DNA of 12,260 nt from Bacteriovoracaceae bacterium (lineage in GTDB: Bacteria; Bdellovibrionota; Bacteriovoracia; Bacteriovoracales; Bacteriovoracaceae): contig JAKLJM010000111.1 in NCBI GenBank assembly GCA_023151145.1, positions 1-12,260 on the forward strand. The letters run 5' to 3'. A program made the position numbers and the translations under genes. Below the pieces are notes generated by a model. It was not told the DNA's origin and made no database searches. It saw only the letters and a program-made list of their open reading frames with translations. The stretch's first letter is position 1; each line of letters opens with the position of its first letter. Below are positions 1-6,138 of the stretch, one piece after another.

Positions 1-121
1 CGGGCCTTGATTTTTATGATCGTGTGGTGGACAGACTCTTGGCCCGCGGCGTTCAACCTTGGGTGACGCTGTACCACTGGGATCTGCCCGCGGCGCTACA
101 AGCGCGTGGTGGCTGGACCAG
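1..121 (+). pseudogene. Internal fragment of a GH1 beta-glucosidase, truncated at both ends
   Basis: Frame 3 (first full codon at 3) encodes an uninterrupted stretch typical of glycoside hydrolase family 1 (beta-glucosidase/6-phospho-beta-glucosidase). It contains [17 protein letters not shown], then [11 protein letters not shown] and ends near [14 protein letters not shown] and the following GGW are hallmarks of the region after strand 3 of the GH1 barrel. The family is about 450 residues long, so only about 39 residues are present. Similarity stops around 117-122. The frame runs on to a TAA at 177-179, but the residues after GGWT do not look like GH1. GC content is 62% here against 36% in the next 120 bases, and codons favour G/C in third positions, unlike every other gene in the window. 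Either foreign DNA or a chimeric join at the window edge; not a working gene here. Confidence 0.85.
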
Positions 122-238
122 ACATCAAGTATTCAAATGCCGGTGTTACCCTATCTGGTTCAGTATTTTACTAAATTAAAGAGGGAGTATTGTTTTGCCG
201 AAAGAGATGTAGACTTTAGTCTTCTTTTCTTGAGGTGA
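122..238 (+). CDS. C-terminal tail of an unidentified protein, 5' part missing
   Basis: Frame 2 is open from about 20 to a TGA at 236-238. Only the part after the composition change (about 120) has the AT-rich codon use of the neighbours. The tail reads as a plausible protein end of about 38 residues ([18 protein letters not shown], then LKREYC, ending DFSLLFLR), with mixed hydrophobic and charged residues. The stop lies six bases before the ATG of the next gene, and that gene's Shine-Dalgarno (GAGG, 232-235) sits inside the tail, which is typical operon packing. The frame differs from that of the GH1 piece, so the two are not one protein. I do not recognise the family. It could instead be a chance open frame. 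Confidence 0.5.
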   Translation, partial: TSSIQMPVLPYLVQYFTKLKREYCFAERDVDFSLLFLR

Positions 239-244
239 ATAACA

Positions 245-661
245 ATGTTTAAAATATTTATTATTCTCAGTTTTACTCAGAGTATTTATGCTCAAAACTC
301 TCTATACAATGAGCTCTTAAAAAATCAACAAAAAGACGTATCTGCAATATCAAAATATCCTAAAGAAGTGCTTATCATAAAAAAGGAATCTTTTAGAAGA
401 CCTGCTAGTATTACGCCGCAAGAAAGTGAACTTAGTAAGTATAAAGTTAATGAATACCATCGCGCAATTTTTCTCAGTGACTTAGAGGACTGCTATGTGA
501 AGCAGTATAAAAATAAATCATTTATAGAGTCACAATTAATACTTGAAAAAGGTAGTTACATAACAGGGAAAAGACTTAATTCTACTTCTAATTTTTTTAT
601 CTTTAAAATAGAGCAAAATGTTTATTTAACTCCATTGATTTGCGTTTCTCCATTAGATTAA
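245..661 (+). CDS. Small secreted or periplasmic orphan protein (138 aa)
   Basis: The N-terminus MFKIFIILSFTQSIYA-QN is a short Sec signal peptide (Lys, hydrophobic core, small residues before a likely cleavage near residue 16). The mature part is about 120 residues, rich in Lys, Ser and Asn, with Cys at about 80 and 133 (DCYVKQY and LICVSPLD) that could form one disulfide in the periplasm. The C-terminal half (residues 75-135) looks like a small beta-rich domain: hydrophobic strands alternate with GKRLNSTSN-type turns. ATG 245 is preceded by GAGG at 232-235. No family recognised. It is probably the last gene of an operon whose upstream member is cut at about 120. Confidence 0.75.
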   Translation: MFKIFIILSFTQSIYAQNSLYNELLKNQQKDVSAISKYPKEVLIIKKESFRRPASITPQESELSKYKVNEYHRAIFLSDLEDCYVKQYKNKSFIESQLILEKGSYITGKRLNSTSNFFIFKIEQNVYLTPLICVSPLD

Positions 662-814
662 TTTTAAGATTATAATTTACTAAATATTTCAGAATCCCTT
701 TAGATTGGGCGAATTCTAAAAATAATGAAGACAATTATTACGTATCGCCAATTTTCTACACCACACTTCATTTAAATAACTCTATAGATTTTACTTTTAA
801 CGGTTTATGATGAT

Positions 815-835
815 TTAGTTATTCAAAATAACTAA
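815..835. repeat. Perfect inverted repeat upstream of paralogue A
   Basis: TTAGTTATT-CAA-AATAACTAA: 9-base arms with a 3-base centre. The equivalent site before paralogue B (3566-3586) keeps the right arm and centre exactly, but has TTGATTATT as the left arm, which breaks two pairs. It could be an operator or a small hairpin in the 5' leader. The lack of compensating change argues against an essential RNA stem. Confidence 0.45.
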
Positions 836-894
836 CTTTTTGCGTAAGGAATTTTTTAAATTTATTCGATAATAATTTTCCAAGGAGATTAATT

Positions 895-1761
895 ATGAAG
901 AAACTGACAATTGTATGTTTGCTGTTATTCAGTGTATTCACTTCGGCCGATAATCGGCAGTCTAATAAAAAAAATGGACATCAAGAAGAAAAAAGGCATA
1001 AGCCAGAAATAGTAAAAAATGCTTTTGATGTTCTTCCTCTAAATTCTCCTGTTAAGGAATCTACAGCAAACTTCCTCATTAAAGTTAATGGAAGTTTAGA
1101 GATTGATGAAGTGATGTATAAAATCAAAAATGCCGGAAAGATTTTTGAAAAACCAACAAACTTTCAAAAAGCAATCCTTTCGAATGGTCCTGAAGGGAAA
1201 GTTTTAAAAGTAAATGTCTCTAAACTGACTCCAGGTTTTTATCAATTATTTGTAAAAATCAAAGACAAAAAACGCAACGAACATTTCTTTAAAACCAAAT
1301 ACAAAGATCATGCGATGTTTGTGATTGATAGCTCTCTTGAAGTTCCAATGCCAGACCCTAAAAAGAATAATGCGACGATCGCTGGTGTTGATACTGATAA
1401 TGATGGGATTCGAGATGATGTTCAAAGATGGATAAATGAAGAGTTTGGAGATCAGCCTAAGGTTAAAATGGCAATGAGGGAAGCAGCTATTCTTAGACAG
1501 CAAAGTTTTCTTAATGTGGATGATAAAAATGCTTCGATTTTAATTTCCAAGAAAAGACTAGATAGTAATTTATGTCTTTATTCAATTGTTGGAAATGACA
1601 AAGGGACAAAGCTATTGAACGGCTTAAAGAGTTTATTGCTAAATACAAAAGATAGGATTTATACAGACATAAAAATTAATGCAAATTTTAGTGGGCAATC
1701 ATATCGGCTTCCAAAAATAAACAGAAGCAATTTGTGCAACTTTGATGTGGATAGCTTTTAA
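895..1761 (+). CDS. Secreted Ca-loop protein, paralogue A (288 aa)
   Basis: The signal peptide MKKLTIVCLLLFSVFTSA is followed by a lysine/histidine/glutamate-rich stretch (about 20-42) that paralogue B lacks. Residues 44-165 form a beta-rich domain (KVLKVNVSKL, GFYQLFVKIKDKK), then the conserved EVPMPDPKKNNATIAG. D166-x-D168-x-D170-G-x-x-x-D174-D175 (DTDNDGIRDD) is a DxDxDG calcium-binding loop of the EF-hand/thrombospondin type 3 kind. A helical C-terminal part follows, with two Cys in the last 70 residues. Start at ATG 895: AAGGAG at 882-887 is seven bases upstream. It ends 14 bases before the lipase-like gene, so the two are probably cotranscribed. Identity with paralogue B is about 84% over 44-196, 35% over 197-247 and 86% after that. 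Function unknown; I infer a periplasmic or secreted partner of the neighbouring hydrolase. Confidence 0.88.
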   Translation: MKKLTIVCLLLFSVFTSADNRQSNKKNGHQEEKRHKPEIVKNAFDVLPLNSPVKESTANFLIKVNGSLEIDEVMYKIKNAGKIFEKPTNFQKAILSNGPEGKVLKVNVSKLTPGFYQLFVKIKDKKRNEHFFKTKYKDHAMFVIDSSLEVPMPDPKKNNATIAGVDTDNDGIRDDVQRWINEEFGDQPKVKMAMREAAILRQQSFLNVDDKNASILISKKRLDSNLCLYSIVGNDKGTKLLNGLKSLLLNTKDRIYTDIKINANFSGQSYRLPKINRSNLCNFDVDSF

Positions 1762-1775
1762 AAAATGAGGTTAAG

Positions 1776-3458
1776 ATGAATTTAATATCACTCATCTCGG
1801 TTTTTTTGCTTTGTGCAAGTATGTCACTCTTGGCTGCACCTACTTGTTCGGTAAATGGTACACTGGTAGCTTATACAAATGGTGTCACTACTGATATAGA
1901 TGATGCTGGAAGCGCTTTGGATAGAATTGAAAAACTCGGTTTAGATGCAGATTTTGATATTAACGTTAGTAAGGTGAACTATGAACTTGTATACAACTAC
2001 ACTGAATCGCTTGCAAAAGATCTTGTTGAAGCTGCCGTTCAACGTTTTCCAACTAGATTTCTAAGAGAGTATGGTCTGAGGGATGGCTATGCGGCTTATC
2101 AGCTTTATAGAAATGGAAAAATGACTGCTCCTGCATATTCGAATGAATTAAATTCTATCTCGGAAGCCGTTTTGAATATTTTAGAAGCTTGGATTCGAGA
2201 ACATGCCAATCAGTCAAAATACCTGGAAACAGTTTTGAAAGTTCACAAATCTTACGAAGACGCTCTCAATAATGGTGAAAGAGTCTTTGCGATCTCTCAT
2301 TCTCAGGGCGGACTTTTTATGCGTGATGCATTTGAGTTAATTGAATTTCAAGATAAAGAAAAATATTTTTCTAGTTTCCAAGTGGCAACTCCTATAAATG
2401 GCTCATTTGGAAAACACTTTGGGCATGCGACACATGAGAAAGATAGATTGATTAGTAGTTTAAGGTTTTTATTTGGTTCATTGGAAAGCAATATTACCCC
2501 GGTCAATTGGGTTGTTAATAACGAGTATACGACAATTGGTGATTATATTTTAGATTTCTTTTTAAATCACGGCATGGCGACTACTTATTTATACGATGAA
2601 GGAATTAAAAGAGAAGTCGTTAAAAAAATGATCGAAACAGCTCAAAAGCTTGAATCAAATTGTCCTGCACTATTTAGAGCAAGAATTAATTATCAACCAA
2701 AGGGGTTATGGGTAACTTTTGATGCAACAGACCCAGAGGACCCAAATATTACCGGGCTAACTTATGAATGGGATTTTGGTAATGGCGACATGCTCGTTAC
2801 AGATAAAAAAAGAATCAATTATCAATATTCAGAAGAAGGTTATTACGAAGTAAGTTTAAAAGTTAAAGATGCTACAGGGGCCATAAGAAGGGACTATGCA
2901 GAGCTAAGTTTGCAATATAGCGAATACTCATTTTTTCTACCCATTGAACCAAGAGGAACATATTTATTTACAGATTGTTCGGATTTAAATCCCTACGGAG
3001 CTGATTGCGCGCTTCCAGCAACAAGTCTTGATTTAACTAGCTTATACAACGATCCGAATGTAAATTTGCGAGAAGGCGATATGATTTCTATTTTAGTTGA
3101 TGGAGGTCGTCCTTGGTATCCAGGAACGATGGGAGGGTATGATCAATTAATAATGACTGTTTTTGAAGGTGATTCAGGGTTTTTATTCCCCGGACCCAAC
3201 TCCGTTGCAGCAGAAGCGATTTCGCATCCAACTTATGGTAGGAATTTGGCCACAGATATACCCGAAGATAGATTTGTTAACTTTGATACTCTCTATGATG
3301 TGACACCAACTTTATTACAGATCCCATATGGCGCAAAAAGATTAAAATTTAGCTTAAATGATCATCATTTTAAGGACAATATTGATCCTCTTGGTAACAC
3401 GTTAAAAGCTTGGATAAAAATAACGATTATCAGAGGTAGTCAGCCTCAATTAGATTAA
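1776..3458 (+). CDS. Secreted lipase-like alpha/beta hydrolase with PKD and PA-IL-like domains (560 aa)
   Basis: The signal peptide ends near residue 20 (SMSLLAA-PTC). Residues 25-300 look like an alpha/beta hydrolase: VFAISHSQGGLFMRDAFE holds a nucleophile elbow of the S-x-S-x-G type with Ser176 preceded by His175, as in lipases and the DUF676/PGAP1-like esterases. Candidate His residues lie in GKHFGHATHEKD and NHGMATTYLYD; the acid is not assigned. Residues 302-383 form a PKD domain with the diagnostic TYEWDFGNGD (W332) and EEGYYEVSLKVKD. The last 170 residues resemble the PA-IL (LecA-like) galactose-binding fold: NLREGDMISILVDG from about 430, then RLKFSLNDHHFKDN with ND and DN at 528-535, where LecA-type domains have Ca and sugar ligands. 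Cleavage of lipid or another ester outside the cell, with C-terminal surface binding, is an inference. GAGG at 1767-1770 precedes ATG. Flanked by two paralogous exported proteins. Confidence 0.75.
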   Translation: MNLISLISVFLLCASMSLLAAPTCSVNGTLVAYTNGVTTDIDDAGSALDRIEKLGLDADFDINVSKVNYELVYNYTESLAKDLVEAAVQRFPTRFLREYGLRDGYAAYQLYRNGKMTAPAYSNELNSISEAVLNILEAWIREHANQSKYLETVLKVHKSYEDALNNGERVFAISHSQGGLFMRDAFELIEFQDKEKYFSSFQVATPINGSFGKHFGHATHEKDRLISSLRFLFGSLESNITPVNWVVNNEYTTIGDYILDFFLNHGMATTYLYDEGIKREVVKKMIETAQKLESNCPALFRARINYQPKGLWVTFDATDPEDPNITGLTYEWDFGNGDMLVTDKKRINYQYSEEGYYEVSLKVKDATGAIRRDYAELSLQYSEYSFFLPIEPRGTYLFTDCSDLNPYGADCALPATSLDLTSLYNDPNVNLREGDMISILVDGGRPWYPGTMGGYDQLIMTVFEGDSGFLFPGPNSVAAEAISHPTYGRNLATDIPEDRFVNFDTLYDVTPTLLQIPYGAKRLKFSLNDHHFKDNIDPLGNTLKAWIKITIIRGSQPQLD

Positions 3459-3464
3459 TTCTAA

Positions 3465-3496
3465 AAGAAGAGGAGCAAGGCTTTGTTCCTCTTCTT
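3465..3496 (+). terminator. Strong hairpin terminator after the lipase-like gene
   Basis: A 14-pair stem, AAGAAGAGGAGCAA (3465-3478) with TTGTTCCTCTTCTT (3483-3496), one G-T pair, loop GGCT. It begins seven bases after the TAA. The following bases are T-rich but not a pure T run (CTAATTCAATTC). It separates the A-lipase unit from paralogue B, which has its own upstream region. Confidence 0.7.
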
Positions 3497-3515
3497 CTAA
3501 TTCAATTCTTCGGCA

Positions 3516-4451
3516 ACTTCATTTAAATAACTCTATAGATTTAAGTCTTAAAGCATTATGATGATTTGATTATTCAAAATAACTAACTTTTTGCGTAAGG
3601 AATTTTTTAGATTTATTCAATAATGATTATGATAGGAGATAAGAATGAAGAAACTGGCAATTGTCTGCTTACTGTTGTTCAGTGTATTCAGTTCGGCCGA
3701 AAGTGCTTTTGAAGTTCTTTCCCTGAATTCTCCGGTCAAAGAATCTACCGCCAATTTCCTTATTAAATTTAATCAAAATCTAGAGATTGAAGAAGTCGCG
3801 TATCAAATCAAAAATGCCGGAAAAATTTTTGAAAAACCAACAAACTTTCAAAAGGTCATTCTTTCAAATGGTCCTGAAGGTAAAATTTTAAAGGTAAACG
3901 TCTCTAAACTGAATTCTGGTTTCTATCAATTATTTGTAAAAATCAAAGATAAAAAAGGTTCTGAACACATGTATAAAACAAAATACAAAGATCACGCGAT
4001 GTTTGTGATTGAGAGCTCTCTTGAAGTTCCAATGCCTGACCCTAAAAAGAATAATGCGACGATTGCCGGAATTGATTCTGATAATGATGGGATTCGTGAT
4101 GATATTCAAAGATGGATCAATGAAGAATTTAAAGATCTGCCTAAAGTTAAGATGGCGGTAAGGCAATTAGCGGTAGGGCGACAAAATGATTTGTTAAGTG
4201 TTGAGGATAGACAGAAGTCTATATTAGCAGGAAGAAAAATGTTGGGCGATCTAGCATGTCTGACGGTAATAGCAGGATTAGATGAGAGATCAAGAATTGA
4301 TAGGGAATTAAAAGACAAATTGTTAAATACTAAAGATCGAATTTATGCAGAGATTAAAGCCAACGCTAATTTTAGTGGTCAGCTGTGGATGTTGCCAAAT
4401 GATATCAATGAAGAAAGGGCAATGTGTAATTTTGATTTAAATAAATTGTAA
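3516..4451 (+). repeat. Duplicated cassette, copy B (upstream DNA plus gene)
   Basis: Counterpart of 766-1761. The region from ACTTCATTTAAATAACTC onward matches copy A through TATGATGATTT (3557 on; 806 on in copy A) and the identical 38-base block 3572-3609, then the coding sequence. The TATGAT at 3557-3562 and 806-811 is a possible -10 element kept in both copies, but no convincing -35 lies 16-18 bases before it. Keeping this non-coding DNA suggests the two genes share regulation. Confidence 0.9.
3645..4451 (+). CDS. Secreted Ca-loop protein, paralogue B (268 aa)
   Basis: Paralogue of 895-1761. The signal peptide MKKLAIVCLLLFSVFSSA leads directly into FEVLSLNSPVKESTANF, without the 22-residue charged insertion of A. 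The Ca-binding-type loop DSDNDGIRDD lies at residues 144-153. Residues 175-225 differ sharply from A (18 of 51 identical, no gap needed), whereas LLNTKDRIYAEIKANANFSG just after them is again nearly the same. The protein ends CNFDLNKL, against CNFDVDSF in A. ATG 3645 has AGGAG at 3634-3638. It sits after the lipase terminator with its own copy of the upstream region, so it is probably transcribed separately. No enzymatic motif seen. An immunity protein, inhibitor or accessory factor for a secreted hydrolase is a guess from context. Confidence 0.88.
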   Translation: MKKLAIVCLLLFSVFSSAESAFEVLSLNSPVKESTANFLIKFNQNLEIEEVAYQIKNAGKIFEKPTNFQKVILSNGPEGKILKVNVSKLNSGFYQLFVKIKDKKGSEHMYKTKYKDHAMFVIESSLEVPMPDPKKNNATIAGIDSDNDGIRDDIQRWINEEFKDLPKVKMAVRQLAVGRQNDLLSVEDRQKSILAGRKMLGDLACLTVIAGLDERSRIDRELKDKLLNTKDRIYAEIKANANFSGQLWMLPNDINEERAMCNFDLNKL

Positions 4452-4481
4452 TATTTGACCTTCAAGATTCTGCCCACCTTT

Positions 4482-4499
4482 AATCCAAATGGATTTTTT
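4482..4499 (+). terminator. Weak terminator after paralogue B
   Basis: AATCC-AAAT-GGATT (4482-4495) followed immediately by a T run to 4499. The stem is only five pairs and AT-rich, so termination may be partial. Confidence 0.4.
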
Positions 4500-4530
4500 A
4501 CCTATTTTTTAATTTCGAATCCCATGAACT

Positions 4531-4560
4531 TTTTCAATTAGCAAATTTTCGTGTTATGAT
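4531..4560 (+). promoter_or_regulatory. Sigma70-type promoter for the Sua5 gene
   Basis: TTTTCA at 4531-4536, an 18-base spacer, then TATGAT at 4555-4560 with a TG at 4552-4553 (extended -10). Transcription would begin near 4567, leaving a leader of about 30 bases before the TTG start at 4597. Confidence 0.55.
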
Positions 4561-4596
4561 GAAAATAATTATTAAAAAGACATCCAAGGAAAAGAT

Positions 4597-5586
4597 TTGA
4601 TCGTTTCAATAGATAGTGCAATCGAGCACCTGAAAAATGACGACGTCGTCGCAATTCCCACGGAAACTGTTTATGGACTAGCTGCGAGAATTGATTCAGA
4701 AACGGCCGTAAAAAAAATTTTTTCTACAAAAGAGCGTCCTTTTTTTGATCCTCTGATTGTTCACGTTGCCTCTATAGATGAAGCGAAATCCCTTACTACA
4801 GAATGGACGGATGAGGTCTCAACATTGGCAAGGGCCTTTTGGCCAGGACCATTGACGCTGGTCTTATTAAAATCAGATCGCGTGAGCGATGTTATTACTT
4901 CAGGTCTTCCTCGCGTTGGCATAAGAATGCCCAATCATAAAATTGCTCTTGAAATTATCGAACGAGTAGGCGTTCCACTGGCCGCACCATCGGCCAATAA
5001 ATTTGGAAAAACTTCGCCAACCAAATCACTACACGTAGAAAATGAATTTAAAAAAGAAAATGTGGCCGTCGTAGAAGGCGGAGAGTGTGATATTGGTATT
5101 GAGTCCACGGTTTTACTGGTAAAACCACAAGGAAAGACGTTGGAGCTTTCCATTCTTCGTCATGGTGGTGTTTCTAAAACTGAACATATTCAACACCAAT
5201 TTATCGAAGTTGTTTCTAAAATTGAATCTCCTGGACATATGAAGCATCACTACATGCCAAATATTCCCTTGGTTTTAGTTAATGAAAGTGATTTTCTCAC
5301 GCCACAATACATATTAAATCGTTTAAACAAAGAAATGAAAAATCTTCCAGATGTAATTGAAGATGTAAAAATTCTAAAACCAAAAAACGATGTGACTCAT
5401 ATCGAAGAAATGGTACTTTCTACAAATTCTTCCCTGGCCGCCAGGGAGTTATACGCAAAACTGCGTGAGAGTTCTGAAAAAACTGGTACGGAAGCCATTT
5501 ATTTTGTGCTTAGAGATTATCATTTAAAGGAAGAGTGGTTAGGGATTTTAGATCGTTTAACTAAAGCTGCCAGTTTAAAATTTTAA
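4597..5586 (+). CDS. Threonylcarbamoyl-AMP synthase, Sua5 type (329 aa)
   Basis: Makes threonylcarbamoyl-adenylate from threonine, bicarbonate and ATP, the first step of the t6A modification at position 37 of ANN-decoding tRNAs (cytosol). The YrdC domain spans about 1-192. It shows IPTETVYGLAA at 20-30, the K45-x-R47 motif in TKERPFFDPLIVHV, LPRVGIRMPNH at 104-113, and S132-x-N134 in APSANKFGKTSPT. The linker SPGHMKHHYMP (211-221) and a C-terminal domain to 329 mark the longer Sua5 form rather than the ~190-residue TsaC. The start is TTG 4597, with AAGGA at 4586-4590 six bases upstream. No ATG in this frame fits better, since the first residues after TTG already align with the family. Single-gene unit between its promoter and the 5591 terminator. 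Function secure. Confidence 0.95.
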   Translation: MIVSIDSAIEHLKNDDVVAIPTETVYGLAARIDSETAVKKIFSTKERPFFDPLIVHVASIDEAKSLTTEWTDEVSTLARAFWPGPLTLVLLKSDRVSDVITSGLPRVGIRMPNHKIALEIIERVGVPLAAPSANKFGKTSPTKSLHVENEFKKENVAVVEGGECDIGIESTVLLVKPQGKTLELSILRHGGVSKTEHIQHQFIEVVSKIESPGHMKHHYMPNIPLVLVNESDFLTPQYILNRLNKEMKNLPDVIEDVKILKPKNDVTHIEEMVLSTNSSLAARELYAKLRESSEKTGTEAIYFVLRDYHLKEEWLGILDRLTKAASLKF

Positions 5587-5590
5587 TATA

Positions 5591-5617
5591 AAAAAGCCCC
5601 GAATTTCGGGGCTTTTT
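5591..5617. terminator. Bidirectional Rho-independent terminator
   Basis: AAAAAGCCCCGAA-T-TTCGGGGCTTTTT is a near-perfect palindrome: a GC-rich core of six pairs flanked by A on one side and T on the other. It serves the rightward Sua5 gene (stop at 5584-5586) and the leftward gene whose TAA is at 5619-5621. Confidence 0.95.
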
Positions 5618-5618
5618 G

Positions 5619-6047
5619 TTAGTTAACTCGTTTACAGTTAGCAAGGACAGAGAGGTGGCCCTGAGCATAGCCTAAATTATGATGAGGCAAGAAACGGTTA
5701 TCATCAATCATACCAAGGACATCTCCATAGCCATTATCAGCGGAAGGACGATTGTCTTCAAATCTTAAAAAGATATAACCACTTCGACCATAGTACTCCG
5801 AAATCATCATTACCTCACCATAATGGATGATATTGGGATTTTTTAAACGAGCAACTTCGTTTTCTCCATATAAGAAATGATCTATCGCAAGAGAAATCTC
5901 GCGGGAACCGTTTTCTTCGGAAGAAATTTCATACACTTTTAAATGTTCACTTTTATTTATGGCACAATCATATTTCAGTTCACTAACATTATCAGCCAAT
6001 ATATTGAATGAAAGTAAGATCATGGCCAGCATTGATAACATTTTCAT
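5619..6047 (-). CDS. Small exported orphan protein (142 aa)
   Basis: MKMLSMLAMILLSFNILA-DN is a clear Sec signal peptide, cut near residue 18. The mature part, about 124 residues, is beta-strand-like and acidic (LKVYEISSEENGSREISLAID, YYGRSGYIFLRFEDN). Two Cys (YDCAINKS early in the mature chain, LANCKRVN at the end) could form a disulfide tying the ends together. The frame is open upstream to an ATG at 6074, but the start at 6047 is preferred: a perfect AGGAGG lies at 6053-6058, five bases before it, and the signal peptide then begins properly. The longer version would put acidic MNTRNEEVG in front. No family recognised. It shares strand with the exporter gene, but 91 bases separate them. 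Confidence 0.8.
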   Translation of the reverse strand: MKMLSMLAMILLSFNILADNVSELKYDCAINKSEHLKVYEISSEENGSREISLAIDHFLYGENEVARLKNPNIIHYGEVMMISEYYGRSGYIFLRFEDNRPSADNGYGDVLGMIDDNRFLPHHNLGYAQGHLSVLANCKRVN

Positions 6048-6052
6048 ACCAA

Positions 6053-6058
6053 CCTCCT
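6053..6058 (-). promoter_or_regulatory. Perfect Shine-Dalgarno that sets the start at 6047
   Basis: AGGAGG on the minus strand, five bases upstream of the ATG at 6045-6047. It lies inside the longer open frame that begins at 6074 and so argues against that start. Confidence 0.8.
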
Positions 6059-6138
6059 CGTTTCTTGTATTCAATTTAATTAATTTTAGATGTTTTGAAT
6101 CTGATTTTAGGATTCATTTATGATGATCTTGAACAGTT

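Larger units (their letters stand above)
766..1761 (+). repeat. Duplicated cassette, copy A (upstream DNA plus gene)
   Basis: Starting at ACTTCATTTAAATAACTC (765/766), the sequence matches 3516-4451 through the 5' region and most of the coding sequence, with an offset of 2750-2751 bases. The block 821-858 is identical to 3572-3609 (38 of 38). Signal peptide codons and the core of the gene also match closely. The copies diverge inside codons 197-247 and at the extreme 3' end, and copy A has a 66-base in-frame insertion after the signal peptide. The duplication therefore included the promoter region. The lipase-like gene lies between the copies and is not itself duplicated here. Confidence 0.9.

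Noticed and set aside
3..179. One continuous GH1-derived protein up to TAA 177-179
   Set aside because: After about residue 39 the frame gives [14 protein letters not shown], which does not match GH1, and the AT-rich part fits a different frame better.
840..873. Promoter TTGCGT...GATAAT before paralogue A
   Set aside because: The spacer is 22 bases, too long, and the -35 is only 3 of 6. Conservation in copy B shows importance but not this function.
1246..1503. Minus-strand open frames inside the two paralogues (also 3930-4166)
   Set aside because: They are shadows of the conserved plus-strand gene: no ribosome site, and their similarity to each other merely follows from the duplication.
6048..6074. 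Nine-residue longer start of the leftward exported orphan
   Set aside because: AGGAGG lies within this segment at the right distance from ATG 6047, and the signal peptide begins there.
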